Positions 8,531-19,266 are shown, numbered from the stretch's first letter. The stretch: DNA of 64,000 bases from Helicobacter suis HS1 (GCF_026000295.1 NZ_AP026769.1:434001-498000); one strand, 5' to 3'. The notes: generated from the letters alone by a model not told the origin. Program-made: numbers and translations.

Positions 8531-9613
8531 ATGCTAGCCATTACAGGAGGAGGAACGGGTGGGCATTTATGCATTGCCCGCTCACTAGCCCAAGAATTGC
8601 AAAGCAGAGGGGAGGATTTAATTTATATTGGCAGTCTCTCCGGGCAAGATAAGGCATGGTTTGAATCTAGCGATTTATTTAAGCAGTGCTTTTTTTTAGA
8701 CACCACAGGGGTGGTTGATAAAAAGGCCTTTAAAAAAATGCATGCCTTGTATAAACAAATCCGGGGCATAAAAACAGCTAAAAAAATTTTACAAGAACAC
8801 CAGATCCGGGCTCTCATTAGTGTGGGTGGGTTTAGTGCTGGTCCTGCAAGCTTTGCGAGTATCTTCTCTAAAATCCCTCTTTATATCCACGAACAAAATG
8901 CCATTCAAGGCACGCTTAATAGAATCATCGCCCCCTATGCTAGGTGCGTTTTTAATAGTTTTAAAAATCCTAATCAAGATTCTAAATACATCTATACACC
9001 CTATCCGATCCAACAAAGTTTTTTTGAGCATGCCCGCATACGCACTAATATCCAAACGGTGCTCTTTTTGGGAGGCTCTCAGGGCGCTAAAGCCATTAAT
9101 GAATTTGCGCTTTTATGTGCCCGTAAATTACTTAAAAGAGGAATGAATATTATCCACCAATGCGGGGCATCAGAATATGAACGCATAGCCACACTTTATA
9201 AAGGTTTGGGGATTTTAAAATCCATTGATCTATTTGCCTTTGATATTCAGCTAGTTAAAAAAATGCAACAAGCAGATATTTGTGTGAGCCGTGCGGGGGC
9301 GAGTAGTGTATGGGAGCTTTGTGCTAATAATTTGCCTACCCTTTTTGTCCCTTATCCTTTTGCGGCTAAGAATCACCAGTACTACAATGCTTTAGAATTT
9401 GAACAAGAAGGTTTGGCTAGGATTGTTGCACAAAAAGATTTACATCCTAGCCATTTATTTGAATTCATGCGTTCTTTAAAAGCCCCTGCAAAAGAGGGGT
9501 TTTATATTTCTGAAGTGAGTAGGAAATTATTTAACAAGGTCTCTAATAACGGAACAGCCTTGATTGTGGATCAAATTTTAGATCAATTAAAAGTCTCAGG
9601 CGTAAAAGCTTGA
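8531..9613 (+). CDS. murG: UDP-GlcNAc:undecaprenyl-PP-MurNAc-pentapeptide GlcNAc transferase
   Basis: A 360-residue MurG, full length. It makes lipid II from lipid I at the inner face of the membrane. Visible are the N-terminal GGGTGGH loop (residues 6-12), a second glycine-rich GGSQGA loop, and the donor-binding region with SRAGASSVWEL and PYPFAAKNHQ. Directly follows fliW, as in H. pylori (HP1154-HP1155). Its last 18 bases overlap the convergent comB3 gene. Confidence 0.93.
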   Translation: MLAITGGGTGGHLCIARSLAQELQSRGEDLIYIGSLSGQDKAWFESSDLFKQCFFLDTTGVVDKKAFKKMHALYKQIRGIKTAKKILQEHQIRALISVGGFSAGPASFASIFSKIPLYIHEQNAIQGTLNRIIAPYARCVFNSFKNPNQDSKYIYTPYPIQQSFFEHARIRTNIQTVLFLGGSQGAKAINEFALLCARKLLKRGMNIIHQCGASEYERIATLYKGLGILKSIDLFAFDIQLVKKMQQADICVSRAGASSVWELCANNLPTLFVPYPFAAKNHQYYNALEFEQEGLARIVAQKDLHPSHLFEFMRSLKAPAKEGFYISEVSRKLFNKVSNNGTALIVDQILDQLKVSGVKA

Positions 9614-9865
9614 AGCTTTTGTCTTAAGTTTAGAGCGAGCAATTAAAATATCAGCAATGTCTTCATCAAAAAACTCTAACACGCTAAAGAGCAATAAAAA
9701 ACCCGCATAAAAAAATAGCGTCGCTAGAGTACCAAGCCATGGCCAGCATATAAAAGGGATAAAAATAGAGACAATCCATGATTTAGCATTGAGCCAGAGA
9801 AATTTTTCTTTGGTAGAAATCTCTTTAAGATTAGGGACAGAAACCACTAATAAGGGATAATGCAT
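9596..9865 (-). CDS. comB3: VirB3-like competence protein ComB3
   Basis: A small (89-residue) membrane protein with two adjacent hydrophobic segments (about residues 32-62) and VirB3-type organisation. In Helicobacter, ComB3 is a part of the ComB type IV apparatus that imports DNA across the outer membrane. It follows comB2 with no gap, as in H. pylori HP0015-HP0016. The VirB4 ATPase comB4, which follows in H. pylori, is not here; murG lies convergent instead, so the operon has been split. Alternative start codons near the N-terminus cannot be excluded. Confidence 0.75.
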   Translation of the reverse strand: MHYPLLVVSVPNLKEISTKEKFLWLNAKSWIVSIFIPFICWPWLGTLATLFFYAGFLLLFSVLEFFDEDIADILIARSKLKTKASSFYA

Positions 9866-10132
9866 TTAAAAGAGTCCCATAAACCACGAAGCTAAAGCGG
9901 GGGCTTTGAAAAAAAGCATGATTCCCAAAACTACGCCTAAGACCGTGAATAAAATATCCCGCCAGCGATCTAAATTGCGCCACACATAAAAGGCAATGCC
10001 AATAAAGATCACCATTAAAATACCCTTAGCCGTATTGCTTTGGAGTTGTTCTTCAATGGCTTGAAAAAAACTATCGCTCCCCTCAGCCCTTAAAAGGGCA
10101 AAAACCACACAAAAAACCCATAAAAACCGCAC
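9866..10132 (-). CDS. comB2: VirB2-like pilin-type competence protein ComB2
   Basis: An 88-residue protein with a signal peptide (cleaved about ALLRAEG), then two hydrophobic segments (GILMVIFIGIAFYVW and ILFTVLGVVLGIMLFF), the layout of VirB2/ComB2 major pilus subunits. The start is GTG at 10132, preceded by a GGGGG stretch. It probably shares the 293-base divergent intergenic region 10133-10425 with hrcA. Confidence 0.75.
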   Translation of the reverse strand: MRFLWVFCVVFALLRAEGSDSFFQAIEEQLQSNTAKGILMVIFIGIAFYVWRNLDRWRDILFTVLGVVLGIMLFFKAPALASWFMGLF

Positions 10133-10338
10133 AAGACCCCCAAATAATTAGGCTAAAAGCCCAATTCTAACTGATTTTCATTTAACACAAGCTAAGGATT
10201 GCATGCAGACTAAAAGATTATGGCATGTGTTATTTAATACTTGCTACTTATAGAAAGAATTATTCATAAAGTAAGTAATATAAATTGATACAAGCCGTAT
10301 AAAGTTTACGCTTTAATAGGGATAAAATGACAAAAATT

Positions 10339-10365
10339 TTAGCAATATTTAAAAAAGAATGCTAA
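10339..10365. promoter_or_regulatory. CIRCE-like HrcA operator
   Basis: TTAGCAATA - 9 bases - GAATGCTAA, an inverted repeat with the exact 9-9-9 spacing of CIRCE (TTAGCACTC-N9-GAGTGCTAA); 15 of 18 arm positions match the consensus. It lies 45 bases upstream of the hrcA -10 element, so the HrcA repressor likely controls its own operon here. Confidence 0.8.
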
Positions 10366-10383
10366 TTTTTCCAAAATTTATGC

Positions 10384-10389
10384 TATACT
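10384..10389 (+). promoter_or_regulatory. sigma80-type -10 element of the hrcA operon
   Basis: TATACT preceded by TG one base upstream (TGCTATACT), the extended -10 form common in Helicobacter, 37 bases before the hrcA ATG. The ribosome site TAAGGAG follows at 10415-10421. Confidence 0.6.
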
Positions 10390-10425
10390 GCACGCAGTTT
10401 TAAAAATTTCAAAGTAAGGAGACCC

Positions 10426-11211
10426 ATGGGTTCAAAAAAAGAGTGGCTTTTGCAAACCTTTATTAAAACCTATTTAAATAGCCATGTACCTGTGGGCTCT
10501 GAAAGTTTGCGTTTGGTGCTCCAAGATCAAGCCGTGCAGATTTCCTCTGCTACTATCCGTAACTACTTTAAGCGCTTAACTGATGAGGGAGCGCTTAGCC
10601 AGAGTCATAGCAGCAGTGGGCGTATCCCCACGCTAGAGGCACTTAAAGCTTATTGGCGCGCTAAACTTAACCCCCATGTGCCCTTTGAAGTGGATTTAGA
10701 AAAACTGCAAAATGCTAGCGAGCATTACAGGATTTTTAGCATGGTTGAGCGCTATCAAAGGGCGGTTTTATTAGCAGTATATGATCATAGCCAGCGCTTT
10801 TTAATCCTAGATTTTGGAGATGATCAAGTCTTATTAAGCTATAACAAAAAGCTGGAGAGATTTTTAAAAGGTTTGGTGGGCTTAGAATGCCAAGATATTC
10901 ATAAAATCGCCTCTTCGGTGTGCATGGCTAGCCTAGCTAAGCAGATAGAAATCTATTTTCAAAAACGGCTTTACTTTGGGCTATGCGTGTTAGCCCAGTC
11001 TTTACGCCAGTCGCTATTTTTACAAATTCTTAAAGGGGAGTTGTTGCGGCATTTAGAACATGGACTACATTTTGAAAAGGTCTTGCCCTTAGGTTTTTTA
11101 GGGGTGCTTAGCCCTGCTAAAGCTCAAGGGGGGGACATTAACATGTTCTGCGTGGGGGAAATTGAACAAGATTTTGAAGGATTTTATGGATCCATTAGGA
11201 GAGTGTCATGA
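10426..11211 (+). CDS. hrcA: heat-inducible transcription repressor HrcA
   Basis: A 261-residue HrcA. The N-terminal winged-helix part includes [12 protein letters not shown] and the SSSGRIPT motif typical of the family, at about residues 38-70. HrcA binds CIRCE and represses chaperone operons; in H. pylori it works with HspR. First gene of hrcA-grpE-dnaK, with a 4-base overlap with grpE. The CIRCE-like site upstream indicates autoregulation. Confidence 0.93.
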   Translation: MGSKKEWLLQTFIKTYLNSHVPVGSESLRLVLQDQAVQISSATIRNYFKRLTDEGALSQSHSSSGRIPTLEALKAYWRAKLNPHVPFEVDLEKLQNASEHYRIFSMVERYQRAVLLAVYDHSQRFLILDFGDDQVLLSYNKKLERFLKGLVGLECQDIHKIASSVCMASLAKQIEIYFQKRLYFGLCVLAQSLRQSLFLQILKGELLRHLEHGLHFEKVLPLGFLGVLSPAKAQGGDINMFCVGEIEQDFEGFYGSIRRVS

Positions 11212-11738
11212 ATGAAGAGCAAGCAGAGTTACAAGATCAGATGAGTGCTGAGATTGCGCCTGAAGAACAAGTACAGGAGGCACAAGAACAAGAGCCCCAG
11301 ATAGATTATCAGGCCAAATTTAAAGAGGTGCAAGACCTCTATCTGCGCACGTATGCAGATTTTGAGAATGTTAAAAAGCGCTTGGAGAAGGATAAAGCGG
11401 TGGCGCTAGAGTATGCCTATGAAAAGATCGCAAGCGATCTACTCCCTGTGATAGATACCTTGCATGCGGCCTTAGAGAGTGCTAGAAAGGAGGAAAACAA
11501 GGCCATTTCTGATGGGCTAGAGCTCACTTTGCAAAAAATGCATGAAGTGCTGAGCAAGCACGGCATTGAGTGCGTGGAGTGTGGTACTGATTTTGATCCA
11601 CATCTGCACAATGCCATCATGCATGTCCAAGCTGAGCACAAAGAGGAGGGGCAGATTGTGGAAGTCTTCCAGAAAGGCTACAAGTATAAAGAGCGCTTGT
11701 TGCGCCCTGCGATGGTGAGCATCGCAAAAAATAGTTAA
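11208..11738 (+). CDS. grpE: nucleotide exchange factor GrpE
   Basis: A 176-residue GrpE: acidic, Gln/Glu-rich N-terminus (to about residue 45), a long helical part ([15 protein letters not shown]) and a C-terminal beta domain with [17 protein letters not shown]. It releases ADP from DnaK. Start overlaps the end of hrcA; dnaK follows after 21 bases. Confidence 0.95.
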   Translation: MNEEQAELQDQMSAEIAPEEQVQEAQEQEPQIDYQAKFKEVQDLYLRTYADFENVKKRLEKDKAVALEYAYEKIASDLLPVIDTLHAALESARKEENKAISDGLELTLQKMHEVLSKHGIECVECGTDFDPHLHNAIMHVQAEHKEEGQIVEVFQKGYKYKERLLRPAMVSIAKNS

Positions 11739-11759
11739 ATTCAACATAAAGGATACAAA

Positions 11760-13625
11760 ATGGCAAAAGTAATTGGTATTGACTTAGGAACTACAAATTC
11801 GGCAATGGCTGTATATGAGGGCAATGAGGCAAAAATCATCGCTAATAAAGAGGGCAAAAACACAACCCCCTCTGTGGTGGCTTTCACGGATAAAGGTGAG
11901 ATTTTAGTAGGTGAGAGTGCCAAACGACAAGCCGTAACCAACCCAGAAAAAACCATTTATTCTGTTAAACGCATCATGGGCTTGATGAGCAATGAGGATA
12001 AGGCACAAGAGGCTAAAAAGCGCTTGCCTTATAAAATCGTGGATCGAAACGGTGCATGTGCGGTAGAAATTGCGGGCAAAATTTATACACCCCAAGAAAT
12101 TTCGGCTAAGATTTTGCTTAAACTTAAAGAGGACGCAGAGAGCTATTTAGGCGAGGCGGTAAATGAGGCAGTGATCACCGTGCCTGCTTACTTTAATGAT
12201 AGCCAACGCAAGGCTACTAAAGAGGCAGGCACCATTGCTGGTTTAAATGTTTTGCGCATTATTAACGAGCCTACTTCTGCAGCCTTAGCCTATGGTTTAG
12301 ATAAAAAAGAGTCTGAAAAAATTATGGTTTATGACCTTGGCGGGGGAACTTTTGATGTAACCGTGCTAGAAACCGGGGATAATGTCGTAGAAGTGCTAGC
12401 TACAGGTGGTGATGCGTTTTTAGGCGGTGATGATTTTGATAACCGCATCATTGATTTTATCGCTAAAGAGTTTCAAAGCGAAAATGGCATTGATATTAAA
12501 AAAGACATCATGGCCTTACAACGGCTTAAAGAGGCAGCTGAAAATGCCAAAAAAGAATTAAGCTCAGCCCAAGAGAGTGAGATTAATTTGCCCTTTATTA
12601 CAGCTGATGCAAGTGGGCCCAAACATCTGGTTAAAAAAATTAGCCGGGCTAAATTTGAAAACCTCATTGAGGATCTCATTGAAGAAACCATTTCTAAAAT
12701 TGATGGGGTGATCAAAGATGCAGGGCTAAGTAGAGGAGACATTGCTGAGGTAGTGATGGTGGGTGGTTCAACGCGCATTCCTAAAGTTCAAGAACGCGTG
12801 AAAGAATTTATCCATAAAGATCTTAATAAATCAGTAAACCCTGATGAAGTTGTAGCTGTGGGGGCAAGTATCCAAGCTGGTGTACTTAAAGGCGATGTTA
12901 AAGATGTACTTTTACTTGATGTTACACCGCTTAGCTTAGGCATTGAAACCTTAGGCGGGGTGATGAGTAAGATTATTGAAAAAGGTACAACTATTCCAGC
13001 TAAAAAAGCGCAGGTCTTCTCTACAGCCGAGGATAATCAACCGGCAGTGTCTATTTTGGTTTTACAAGGCGAGCGCGAATTTGCTAAAGACAACAAATCT
13101 TTAGGTAAATTTGATTTAACCGGTATTGCGCCCGCTCCAAGAGGGGTACCCCAAATTGAGGTAACTTTTGATATTGATGCGAATGGAATTTTAACCGTCT
13201 CAGCTAAGGATAAAAACACCGGTAAGTCTCAAGAAATTAAAATCACCGGTTCAAGTGGGCTTAGCGATAGTGAAATTGAAAAAATGGTTAAAGATGCGGA
13301 GTTACACAAAGAAGAAGACACCCGCCGTAAAGCTGTAGTGGAGGTTAAAAACCAAGCCGAAAGTTTAGCGCACCAAACCAAAAAAAGCCTAGAGGAGCAC
13401 AAAGCTAAATTAGAGGCTAGCGAGGTAGAAAAAATAGAAAAGGCTTTGGGTGAGTTAGAGGCTAGCCTTAAAGATGAAAATGCAAGCAAGGAGAGTATAG
13501 AGGCGCGTATGAAAGCCCTTGCGGAGGCTTCACATAAGCTCACTGAGGCGATGATGCAAAAAGATCAAGGCGCACAATCTTCTAAGGAAAAAGAGGATGA
13601 TGTGATTGATGCGGAGGTGGAGTAA
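11760..13625 (+). CDS. dnaK: Hsp70 chaperone DnaK
   Basis: A complete 621-residue DnaK. ATPase signatures [10 protein letters not shown] (residues 5-14), [10 protein letters not shown] and the VGGSTRIP block are present, followed by the substrate-binding domain and an acidic C-terminal tail ending in [15 protein letters not shown] precedes the start. Last gene of the heat-shock operon; dnaJ is not adjacent, as is also true in H. pylori. Confidence 0.97.
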   Translation: MAKVIGIDLGTTNSAMAVYEGNEAKIIANKEGKNTTPSVVAFTDKGEILVGESAKRQAVTNPEKTIYSVKRIMGLMSNEDKAQEAKKRLPYKIVDRNGACAVEIAGKIYTPQEISAKILLKLKEDAESYLGEAVNEAVITVPAYFNDSQRKATKEAGTIAGLNVLRIINEPTSAALAYGLDKKESEKIMVYDLGGGTFDVTVLETGDNVVEVLATGGDAFLGGDDFDNRIIDFIAKEFQSENGIDIKKDIMALQRLKEAAENAKKELSSAQESEINLPFITADASGPKHLVKKISRAKFENLIEDLIEETISKIDGVIKDAGLSRGDIAEVVMVGGSTRIPKVQERVKEFIHKDLNKSVNPDEVVAVGASIQAGVLKGDVKDVLLLDVTPLSLGIETLGGVMSKIIEKGTTIPAKKAQVFSTAEDNQPAVSILVLQGEREFAKDNKSLGKFDLTGIAPAPRGVPQIEVTFDIDANGILTVSAKDKNTGKSQEIKITGSSGLSDSEIEKMVKDAELHKEEDTRRKAVVEVKNQAESLAHQTKKSLEEHKAKLEASEVEKIEKALGELEASLKDENASKESIEARMKALAEASHKLTEAMMQKDQGAQSSKEKEDDVIDAEVE

Positions 13626-13737
13626 GGATTAATTATAGGGGGGTTGTTTTAGGTGGCTTAGGGGCTTAGTCCCCACACTTTAATCAGGTGCTCAGAGCTC
13701 TTAAGCTTTAGCTAACTAAGGCCTCACCGGCTGTTGT

Positions 13738-14190
13738 TTGACATACTCCCCATAGCGTTAAGCTAGCGGATTGAGAGGATCATCATAGGCTAGCGTAGCT
13801 AGGCCAGTCTCACAGCCTCTACTCTTTAGAGTTGAGCCCTTATTCTGCCTGCGTTTATAGCACAAACTTTTAGTAGTCGTCTTAATCCGCTTAGCTAAGC
13901 TTGCGGGCTTTAGCGCGCAATTGTGTAAGACTTGCAAGAAAAAATGCGTTCAAACTCTGTAAAATCCCTATAGGGGTACAGAGTGTAAGAATCAAACTCT
14001 CCTTACAATCAAAACCAGCTAAGTAAGCCTAAATGTCTTTAGCATTTGGGTACTCTAATGGTGCTACATTGCTTGATGCTAGGTTTGCTCAATTCAATTA
14101 GCATTGCCCACAGCCTGTAAAAAGCTTACTAAGCTTACCCCTTAAAAAGTTTTATATCCACGCAAAATTTTATATTGTATTCCCCCATAG
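13738..14190 (-). mobile_element. decayed, non-autonomous IS605-type element
   Basis: This stretch begins with GACATACTCCCCATAG, the same sequence as the 3' border of the complete IS at 4225-4240, and ends near 14166-14190 with TCCCCCATAGCTAAAGC, matching the other IS border. After the first border the minus strand has traces of a TnpB C-terminus (GSTLKSRGCE, DPLNPLA), with stops. Only about 450 bases remain. It occupies the 630-base dnaK-FUSC gap (13626-14255), in which I see no gene. Confidence 0.6.
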
Positions 14191-14255
14191 CTAAAGCAAG
14201 GTTGGATTATTAAAACTAGAGGCTTTATAGTACGGATAAATCTATTTCTATAGCT

Positions 14256-16214
14256 TTAATATTTAAAGACATACATAATCTCTCTAAAAAGTTTATTTTG
14301 GGCAAAGAACATGGTCCTTAAAAGCGCGTCTAATTCGCTATCAATTTTAAGCAGACGGTTACCCTCTTTGGCCTTGAAGTAGTGGGGCTTATTGTTAAGA
14401 TAGTTTAGCATTTGTAAATAGCGTCCTAGTAAAATTTGGGTGTTGTTATCCAGTAAAAGTTGTTTATCTTTTGAAAGCTTGATATTTAGGCAATAATCAT
14501 ACAGACGATAACTACAGGTATCTAAAATATCCACAGCTTTTAATCCTCTAAAGAGAGATTTTAAAGTGTTGGGTTCAGAAATTTCGGTACGGGCATTTTT
14601 CAAACAAAGTCTAAAGGCATCTAGCTGTCTTAAGAAAGTATTTTGGAGATGCAAAACTTGTGTTGCATCGCTGTATGCCTCCAAAAGACAGCGCAAAGTG
14701 GTTACTAAGTGGCGTGTATGTTGGATAAATTCATCTTTATCGTATTTAGGCCATATAAATAAAAAAATCACATAAACAATCCCAATACCGATTAATAAAT
14801 CCACAACACGAGAAACCACCATGCCCATAAAATCATGGGTTAGGAGTGAAAAGCAAAGAATGAAGGCAAACATCAAAGCTGCTGACCAAGTGGCATAAGA
14901 GTAGACTTTTAAATAAATGAATAAAAAAACACCTATGACTAAAAAGCCATAAAAAATAACACTTCCATCAAATAATCCCACCACCAATAAGCCAAGTACT
15001 AATCCAATACAAGAACCCATCACAAATTCTAATTGGGCTTCTCTGATACTGCCTAAACTGGAGCGAGAAATTAACAAGGTCGCCATAGCAATCCACATGC
15101 CATGGTTAAACCCAAAATAGCGGGCAATGAAAACGGCAATACCCATAGCTATAGCGTATTTAGAGGCATATTGGAAAATGGCATTTTTAATATTAAAGGC
15201 TTTGAGTACATTTTTAAAAGTGGGTTTGTATTCAGGATTGATAGGGGCTACTTGTTCCTCTCCTCCTAGTAAAAAGATTTCCATTTTATTATAAATAATA
15301 GCAATGGAGTGGCGCACCACTTTATCTAGTTGCGGGCTAAGATTATTGAGCGCTGTTTTTTGTATTTCTATGTGCTGTTTTGTAAAAATCCCGGATAGAG
15401 TTTGTAAATTCAAGATGATCTCTTGGCATACAGGTTCTAAAGTACCTAAATAACCACCAATAGAGTGGATAGAATGATAAATCTCTTCTAAGGCGTGTAG
15501 TTGGAAAAGGGCGCGTTGGAGATTTTGAATGGTGTGTGGATTTTTAATGCGGCTTGAGCGCGAGGTTAAAATCACTTTGGTGTTATGAATCTGGCTTAAC
15601 ACTTGTGTTTTAATGTGGGTGTATTCTGTGGGGCTATTGATGTATTGAAGCATCAATTCCATACTAGAGAGCAGAGTAGAAAAACGCTTTTTGACAAAAT
15701 AGCCGTATTTGGTAACGATAAAGTGTTGTATTACAAGACTTAGACAGCCTAAGACAGAAATCATGAGTAAAGTTTGTGTGAGATCAAGAGGGGCATTAGC
15801 ATCTACATAAAGGCAAGTAACTAGACCATTAGAAAGGGCGGCATTGCACACTCTATATAAATCTAAGCTATAAGCCATAGCCATGCCCACTAAAAAGGTG
15901 GTGATTGTAATCGGCACGCATAACCATGCCCCAAAATGAGCCATAGGATAAAAGATCAAAGCATTAAAACAGCTCACTCCAATAAAGACGAGTAGATAAT
16001 AAATTTCATGTTCTTTATCACTGATAAGTAAGCTTGAGAAATATAAAAAAACGGCCTGAAAACCCGCCCAAATTGTAATAGAATAGCCAAAGAAAAAAGC
16101 CCCTAAACCGGCACATAAAAAGGTTGTTAGGGTGGTTCTAAGAGCATAGATTAAACTAAAGTAGCCCGGATCATAAAGATGAACCGCGCGTTTGAGGCGG
16201 TTAAAAATATCCAT
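14256..16214 (-). CDS. FUSC-family inner-membrane protein (YccS/aromatic acid exporter type)
   Basis: A 652-residue protein with two blocks of membrane helices (about residues 25-160 and 345-480), each followed by a long cytoplasmic helical region, the duplicated layout of the FUSC family (fusaric acid resistance, AaeB, YccS). The second block has NHGMWIAMATLLISRSSLGSI, a family-like motif. Proposed role is export of organic acids or envelope stress; the substrate is unknown. It is preceded by mrp 13 bases away on the same strand, so likely co-transcribed. Confidence 0.75.
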   Translation of the reverse strand: MDIFNRLKRAVHLYDPGYFSLIYALRTTLTTFLCAGLGAFFFGYSITIWAGFQAVFLYFSSLLISDKEHEIYYLLVFIGVSCFNALIFYPMAHFGAWLCVPITITTFLVGMAMAYSLDLYRVCNAALSNGLVTCLYVDANAPLDLTQTLLMISVLGCLSLVIQHFIVTKYGYFVKKRFSTLLSSMELMLQYINSPTEYTHIKTQVLSQIHNTKVILTSRSSRIKNPHTIQNLQRALFQLHALEEIYHSIHSIGGYLGTLEPVCQEIILNLQTLSGIFTKQHIEIQKTALNNLSPQLDKVVRHSIAIIYNKMEIFLLGGEEQVAPINPEYKPTFKNVLKAFNIKNAIFQYASKYAIAMGIAVFIARYFGFNHGMWIAMATLLISRSSLGSIREAQLEFVMGSCIGLVLGLLVVGLFDGSVIFYGFLVIGVFLFIYLKVYSYATWSAALMFAFILCFSLLTHDFMGMVVSRVVDLLIGIGIVYVIFLFIWPKYDKDEFIQHTRHLVTTLRCLLEAYSDATQVLHLQNTFLRQLDAFRLCLKNARTEISEPNTLKSLFRGLKAVDILDTCSYRLYDYCLNIKLSKDKQLLLDNNTQILLGRYLQMLNYLNNKPHYFKAKEGNRLLKIDSELDALLRTMFFAQNKLFREIMYVFKY

Positions 16215-16227
16215 CGTTTTAGTTAAT

Positions 16228-17325
16228 CTAATGTATGGTGGGTTGGATACTCTTATTATCCGCCAGATTCTCTACTTTGACTTTGTGGAGAAACTCTAAG
16301 AGCTTATGCGCTGCTTGTGTGTAGGCTTGGCTGATAGCAGAATTAGGGTTAAGAATGGTAATAGGCGTGCCTTTATCCCCCCCTTCTCTAACCTGCAATT
16401 CAATAGGGATTTGTGCTAATACTTGGGTTTTATACTGCTTGGATAGAGATTGCAAAGTATCCTTACCAAAAATATCGCTCTCATGGGCGCAGTGTGGGCA
16501 GATAAAACCGCTCATGTTTTCTACAATGCCGGCAATGGGGATATTTAAGCGCATAAACATATCTAAACTCCGGCTTGCATCATCTAAACTCACGGTTTGG
16601 GGTGTTGTTACGGTAATTCCAGCACTAATAGGCACAGCTTGGGCTAAAGTGAGTTGTGCATCTCCTGTACCCGGTGGCATGTCTACAACCAAAACATCTA
16701 ATTCACCCCAGATAATATCTGTTAACATCTGTTCAATGGCACGCATTAGCATAGGACCGCGCCAAATCAAACTCTGCCCCTCTTCATATAAAAGCCCCAT
16801 ACTCATTACCCGTATGCCATAAGCTTCTAAAGGAATTAATTTTTTGCCACTAGGATCGGTGGTGGGATTGGTCGTCATTAAGCCTAACATTCTGGGCACA
16901 TTAGGGCCATAAACATCAGCGTCTAATAAACCTACTTTTTTATCTTGTTGTGCAAGTGCAATGGCTAAATTAACACTTGTGGTACTCTTGCCCACACCCC
17001 CTTTTCCTGAGCTAATCATCACCACATGTTTAATATTGGGGGCTAGATTTTTAGTTGTTTGTTCTTGTTGGCTTTGTCTTTCCCTTTTGGGAGGAGTCTT
17101 AATATCAATCTGGCAAATTAAGTCTAATTCTTGCATTTTTGCCATAATATCCGTTCTTAAAGTTTGTGCAACCTCTGCAGAACTAGAGGGAATATCTAGT
17201 AAAAGGGCGACTTTTTTCTCATGGAGTGTGATGTTTTTCACAAACCCAAAGCTAACAATGTCTTTTTCAAAATTGGGATAAATCACCGTCTTTAACACAT
17301 CTAAAACCGTATCCTGTGTAACCAT
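16228..17325 (-). CDS. mrp: Mrp/ApbC-type Fe-S cluster carrier ATPase
   Basis: A 365-residue P-loop protein: MIP18/DUF59-like N-terminal domain (to about 80), then the deviant Walker [10 protein letters not shown] (about residues 106-114), VDMPPGTGD and the CPHC metal-binding pair in [10 protein letters not shown]. This family assembles or transfers [4Fe-4S] clusters in the cytosol. Between ftsI and the FUSC gene on the same strand. Confidence 0.92.
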   Translation of the reverse strand: MVTQDTVLDVLKTVIYPNFEKDIVSFGFVKNITLHEKKVALLLDIPSSSAEVAQTLRTDIMAKMQELDLICQIDIKTPPKRERQSQQEQTTKNLAPNIKHVVMISSGKGGVGKSTTSVNLAIALAQQDKKVGLLDADVYGPNVPRMLGLMTTNPTTDPSGKKLIPLEAYGIRVMSMGLLYEEGQSLIWRGPMLMRAIEQMLTDIIWGELDVLVVDMPPGTGDAQLTLAQAVPISAGITVTTPQTVSLDDASRSLDMFMRLNIPIAGIVENMSGFICPHCAHESDIFGKDTLQSLSKQYKTQVLAQIPIELQVREGGDKGTPITILNPNSAISQAYTQAAHKLLEFLHKVKVENLADNKSIQPTIH

Positions 17326-17370
17326 TTCTATCCTTAAAGAGATCTGCTCAAAGCTTATACCTAGTTTTTC

Positions 17371-19266
17371 TTAATATTCTTTAACCCATGGAGGGCGTTT
17401 TGTGTGGAGGCGATTAGGGGTGTGGATTTGTGGAGGCGTACTTAAAATCTTAGAAGGGGTTAGATACTGATGGGCTACTAGCATTTGTACAATTTGTTTA
17501 AAAATCGGGGCTGCTGTTTGGCTACTATAATATTCCTCACTCCCTAACGATCCAAAAACCACCACCCCGATAACATAAGTGTTCTCTTTATCTTTGACAA
17601 ATCCAAAAAAAGAACTATTATAGGCCTCTGTATACTTACCCTTGCTAGCTGTTCTAGCCGTACCTGTTTTACCACCAATAATAAGCCCCTCAACTTGAGC
17701 GCTTTTACCTGTTCCTTCTCTAACAACTTTAATAAGTAATTTTTGCATTTTTAACGCACTTTCAGGGCTAATGACCTGCCGTTTAATAGGGGGGTTTGGG
17801 ATATAAATATCTCCATTAATGGCGCGTACTTGTTTGATTAAATGTGGGGTGGTGATCACCCCTGCATTAGCAAAAACCCCGTATGCGCGGATTAATTGTA
17901 AAAATGTGGTGCGCAAACCATAACCATAAGAGGCGCTACCTTTATAAACTTCGGTATTGAGTAGACGGACACTAGGAATAAGCCCTGTTTTTTCATAGGG
18001 TAAATCAATCCCCGTAGACTCTGAAAGGCCAAAACTCTTAAGGCCTGTATGGAGTTCTTGACCACTAAGGCGCTTAGAAAGTTTGATCATGCCTACATTG
18101 CTTGAGCGAATCAAAACATCTTCAATTGTAGTGTGTTTAGGAGGGACAATATCATCTTTAACTGTATATTTACCTAGCTTATAAGACCCGTGGTTGAGAT
18201 CAATTGGCTGGCTAGTATCAATGCGCTTTTTATCAATTAAAAGCGAGTAAACAATGGGCTTAATGGTACTGCCCGGCTCAAAGGATAATTCCACCGCATC
18301 TACATTTAAAAAGGGGTAATCATTTTTTTGGATATTATTAGGGTTAAAACGATTTGTGGTGGCTAGGGTGAGTATCTCGCCATTTTGGGGGAGATAAATC
18401 CCTGCGATGATTTGGTGGGACTTGTAGCGCGCCTTAGCGGTATCTAAAATCTTTTCTAACTCTCTTTGGATTTTTAAAGGAATGCTTAAAATGAGATCCG
18501 ATCCATCCATGCGGGGTATACTTTTAAAAGTCTTATCTTCAATGAGATTAAACCCTAAATCGCGTTTACCCGTATCCTTGCCATCATGTTTAGAGGCTAA
18601 CACGCCATTTTTAAACTTCTCAATCCCTTTTACTCCCTGTATAGAAGTGATGTTAGAAATATCAACTTTTTTAACATACCCCACTAAGGGTTCAAAATTA
18701 TCTTTATAAAGATAATTGCGCGCAATCCCGCTTACCTCAATGCTAAGGCCAATTTTAGGCATGATTTTTCTATTTTGATCTTCATATTCTTGGAAAACAT
18801 TATAGGCCAAAAATTTGGCATTTAATTGCCTTAAACTAGCAGCCGTATTAGCACTGACATTATAAGAGAGAGTAACAAATCCATTTTGGGAAAACTTGCT
18901 GGCGATGACGCTTTTAGGGATATTGGTATAGATTGATAATAAATCAATAAAAAAATCTTTTTTATTTGGATCAACTGAGAGGGTGTTAAAACTCACTTTG
19001 AAAAGTTTTTGGCTACTAGCTAGGCTAAAACCATCTTGGCTAAAAATCCGCCCTCTAGTGGCGATGTCTGTTTTGGTGATGATTAAAGCCGGCATTTTCC
19101 TAGGCAACAAGGCTTTAAATAACATCACCACTACAAAAAGAACAAAACACCCTCCCACAACGGCAAAAATCATGAGCAAACGCTCGGTGCGTCCGTGTTC
19201 TGAGTCGTATTTTAGGTGGGAGGGGTCTTTGTTTGAATTAAGGGATTTAGACGCAAACTCTTGCAT
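17371..19266 (-). CDS. ftsI: penicillin-binding protein 2/FtsI-type transpeptidase
   Basis: A 631-residue class B PBP with an N-terminal membrane anchor (about residues 32-52), a dimerisation part, and a transpeptidase domain with the active-site motifs SxxK (EPGSTIKP), SSN (IRSSNVGM) and KTGTAR. It crosslinks septal peptidoglycan. The context flanking fliE-flgC-flgB equals H. pylori HP1556-HP1559. Confidence 0.9.
   Translation of the reverse strand: MQEFASKSLNSNKDPSHLKYDSEHGRTERLLMIFAVVGGCFVLFVVVMLFKALLPRKMPALIITKTDIATRGRIFSQDGFSLASSQKLFKVSFNTLSVDPNKKDFFIDLLSIYTNIPKSVIASKFSQNGFVTLSYNVSANTAASLRQLNAKFLAYNVFQEYEDQNRKIMPKIGLSIEVSGIARNYLYKDNFEPLVGYVKKVDISNITSIQGVKGIEKFKNGVLASKHDGKDTGKRDLGFNLIEDKTFKSIPRMDGSDLILSIPLKIQRELEKILDTAKARYKSHQIIAGIYLPQNGEILTLATTNRFNPNNIQKNDYPFLNVDAVELSFEPGSTIKPIVYSLLIDKKRIDTSQPIDLNHGSYKLGKYTVKDDIVPPKHTTIEDVLIRSSNVGMIKLSKRLSGQELHTGLKSFGLSESTGIDLPYEKTGLIPSVRLLNTEVYKGSASYGYGLRTTFLQLIRAYGVFANAGVITTPHLIKQVRAINGDIYIPNPPIKRQVISPESALKMQKLLIKVVREGTGKSAQVEGLIIGGKTGTARTASKGKYTEAYNSSFFGFVKDKENTYVIGVVVFGSLGSEEYYSSQTAAPIFKQIVQMLVAHQYLTPSKILSTPPQIHTPNRLHTKRPPWVKEY

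Noticed and set aside
13626..14255. A non-coding RNA gene in the dnaK downstream gap
   Set aside because: Both ends match the borders of the IS at 4229-5446, and the middle has TnpB traces, so a decayed element explains it better.
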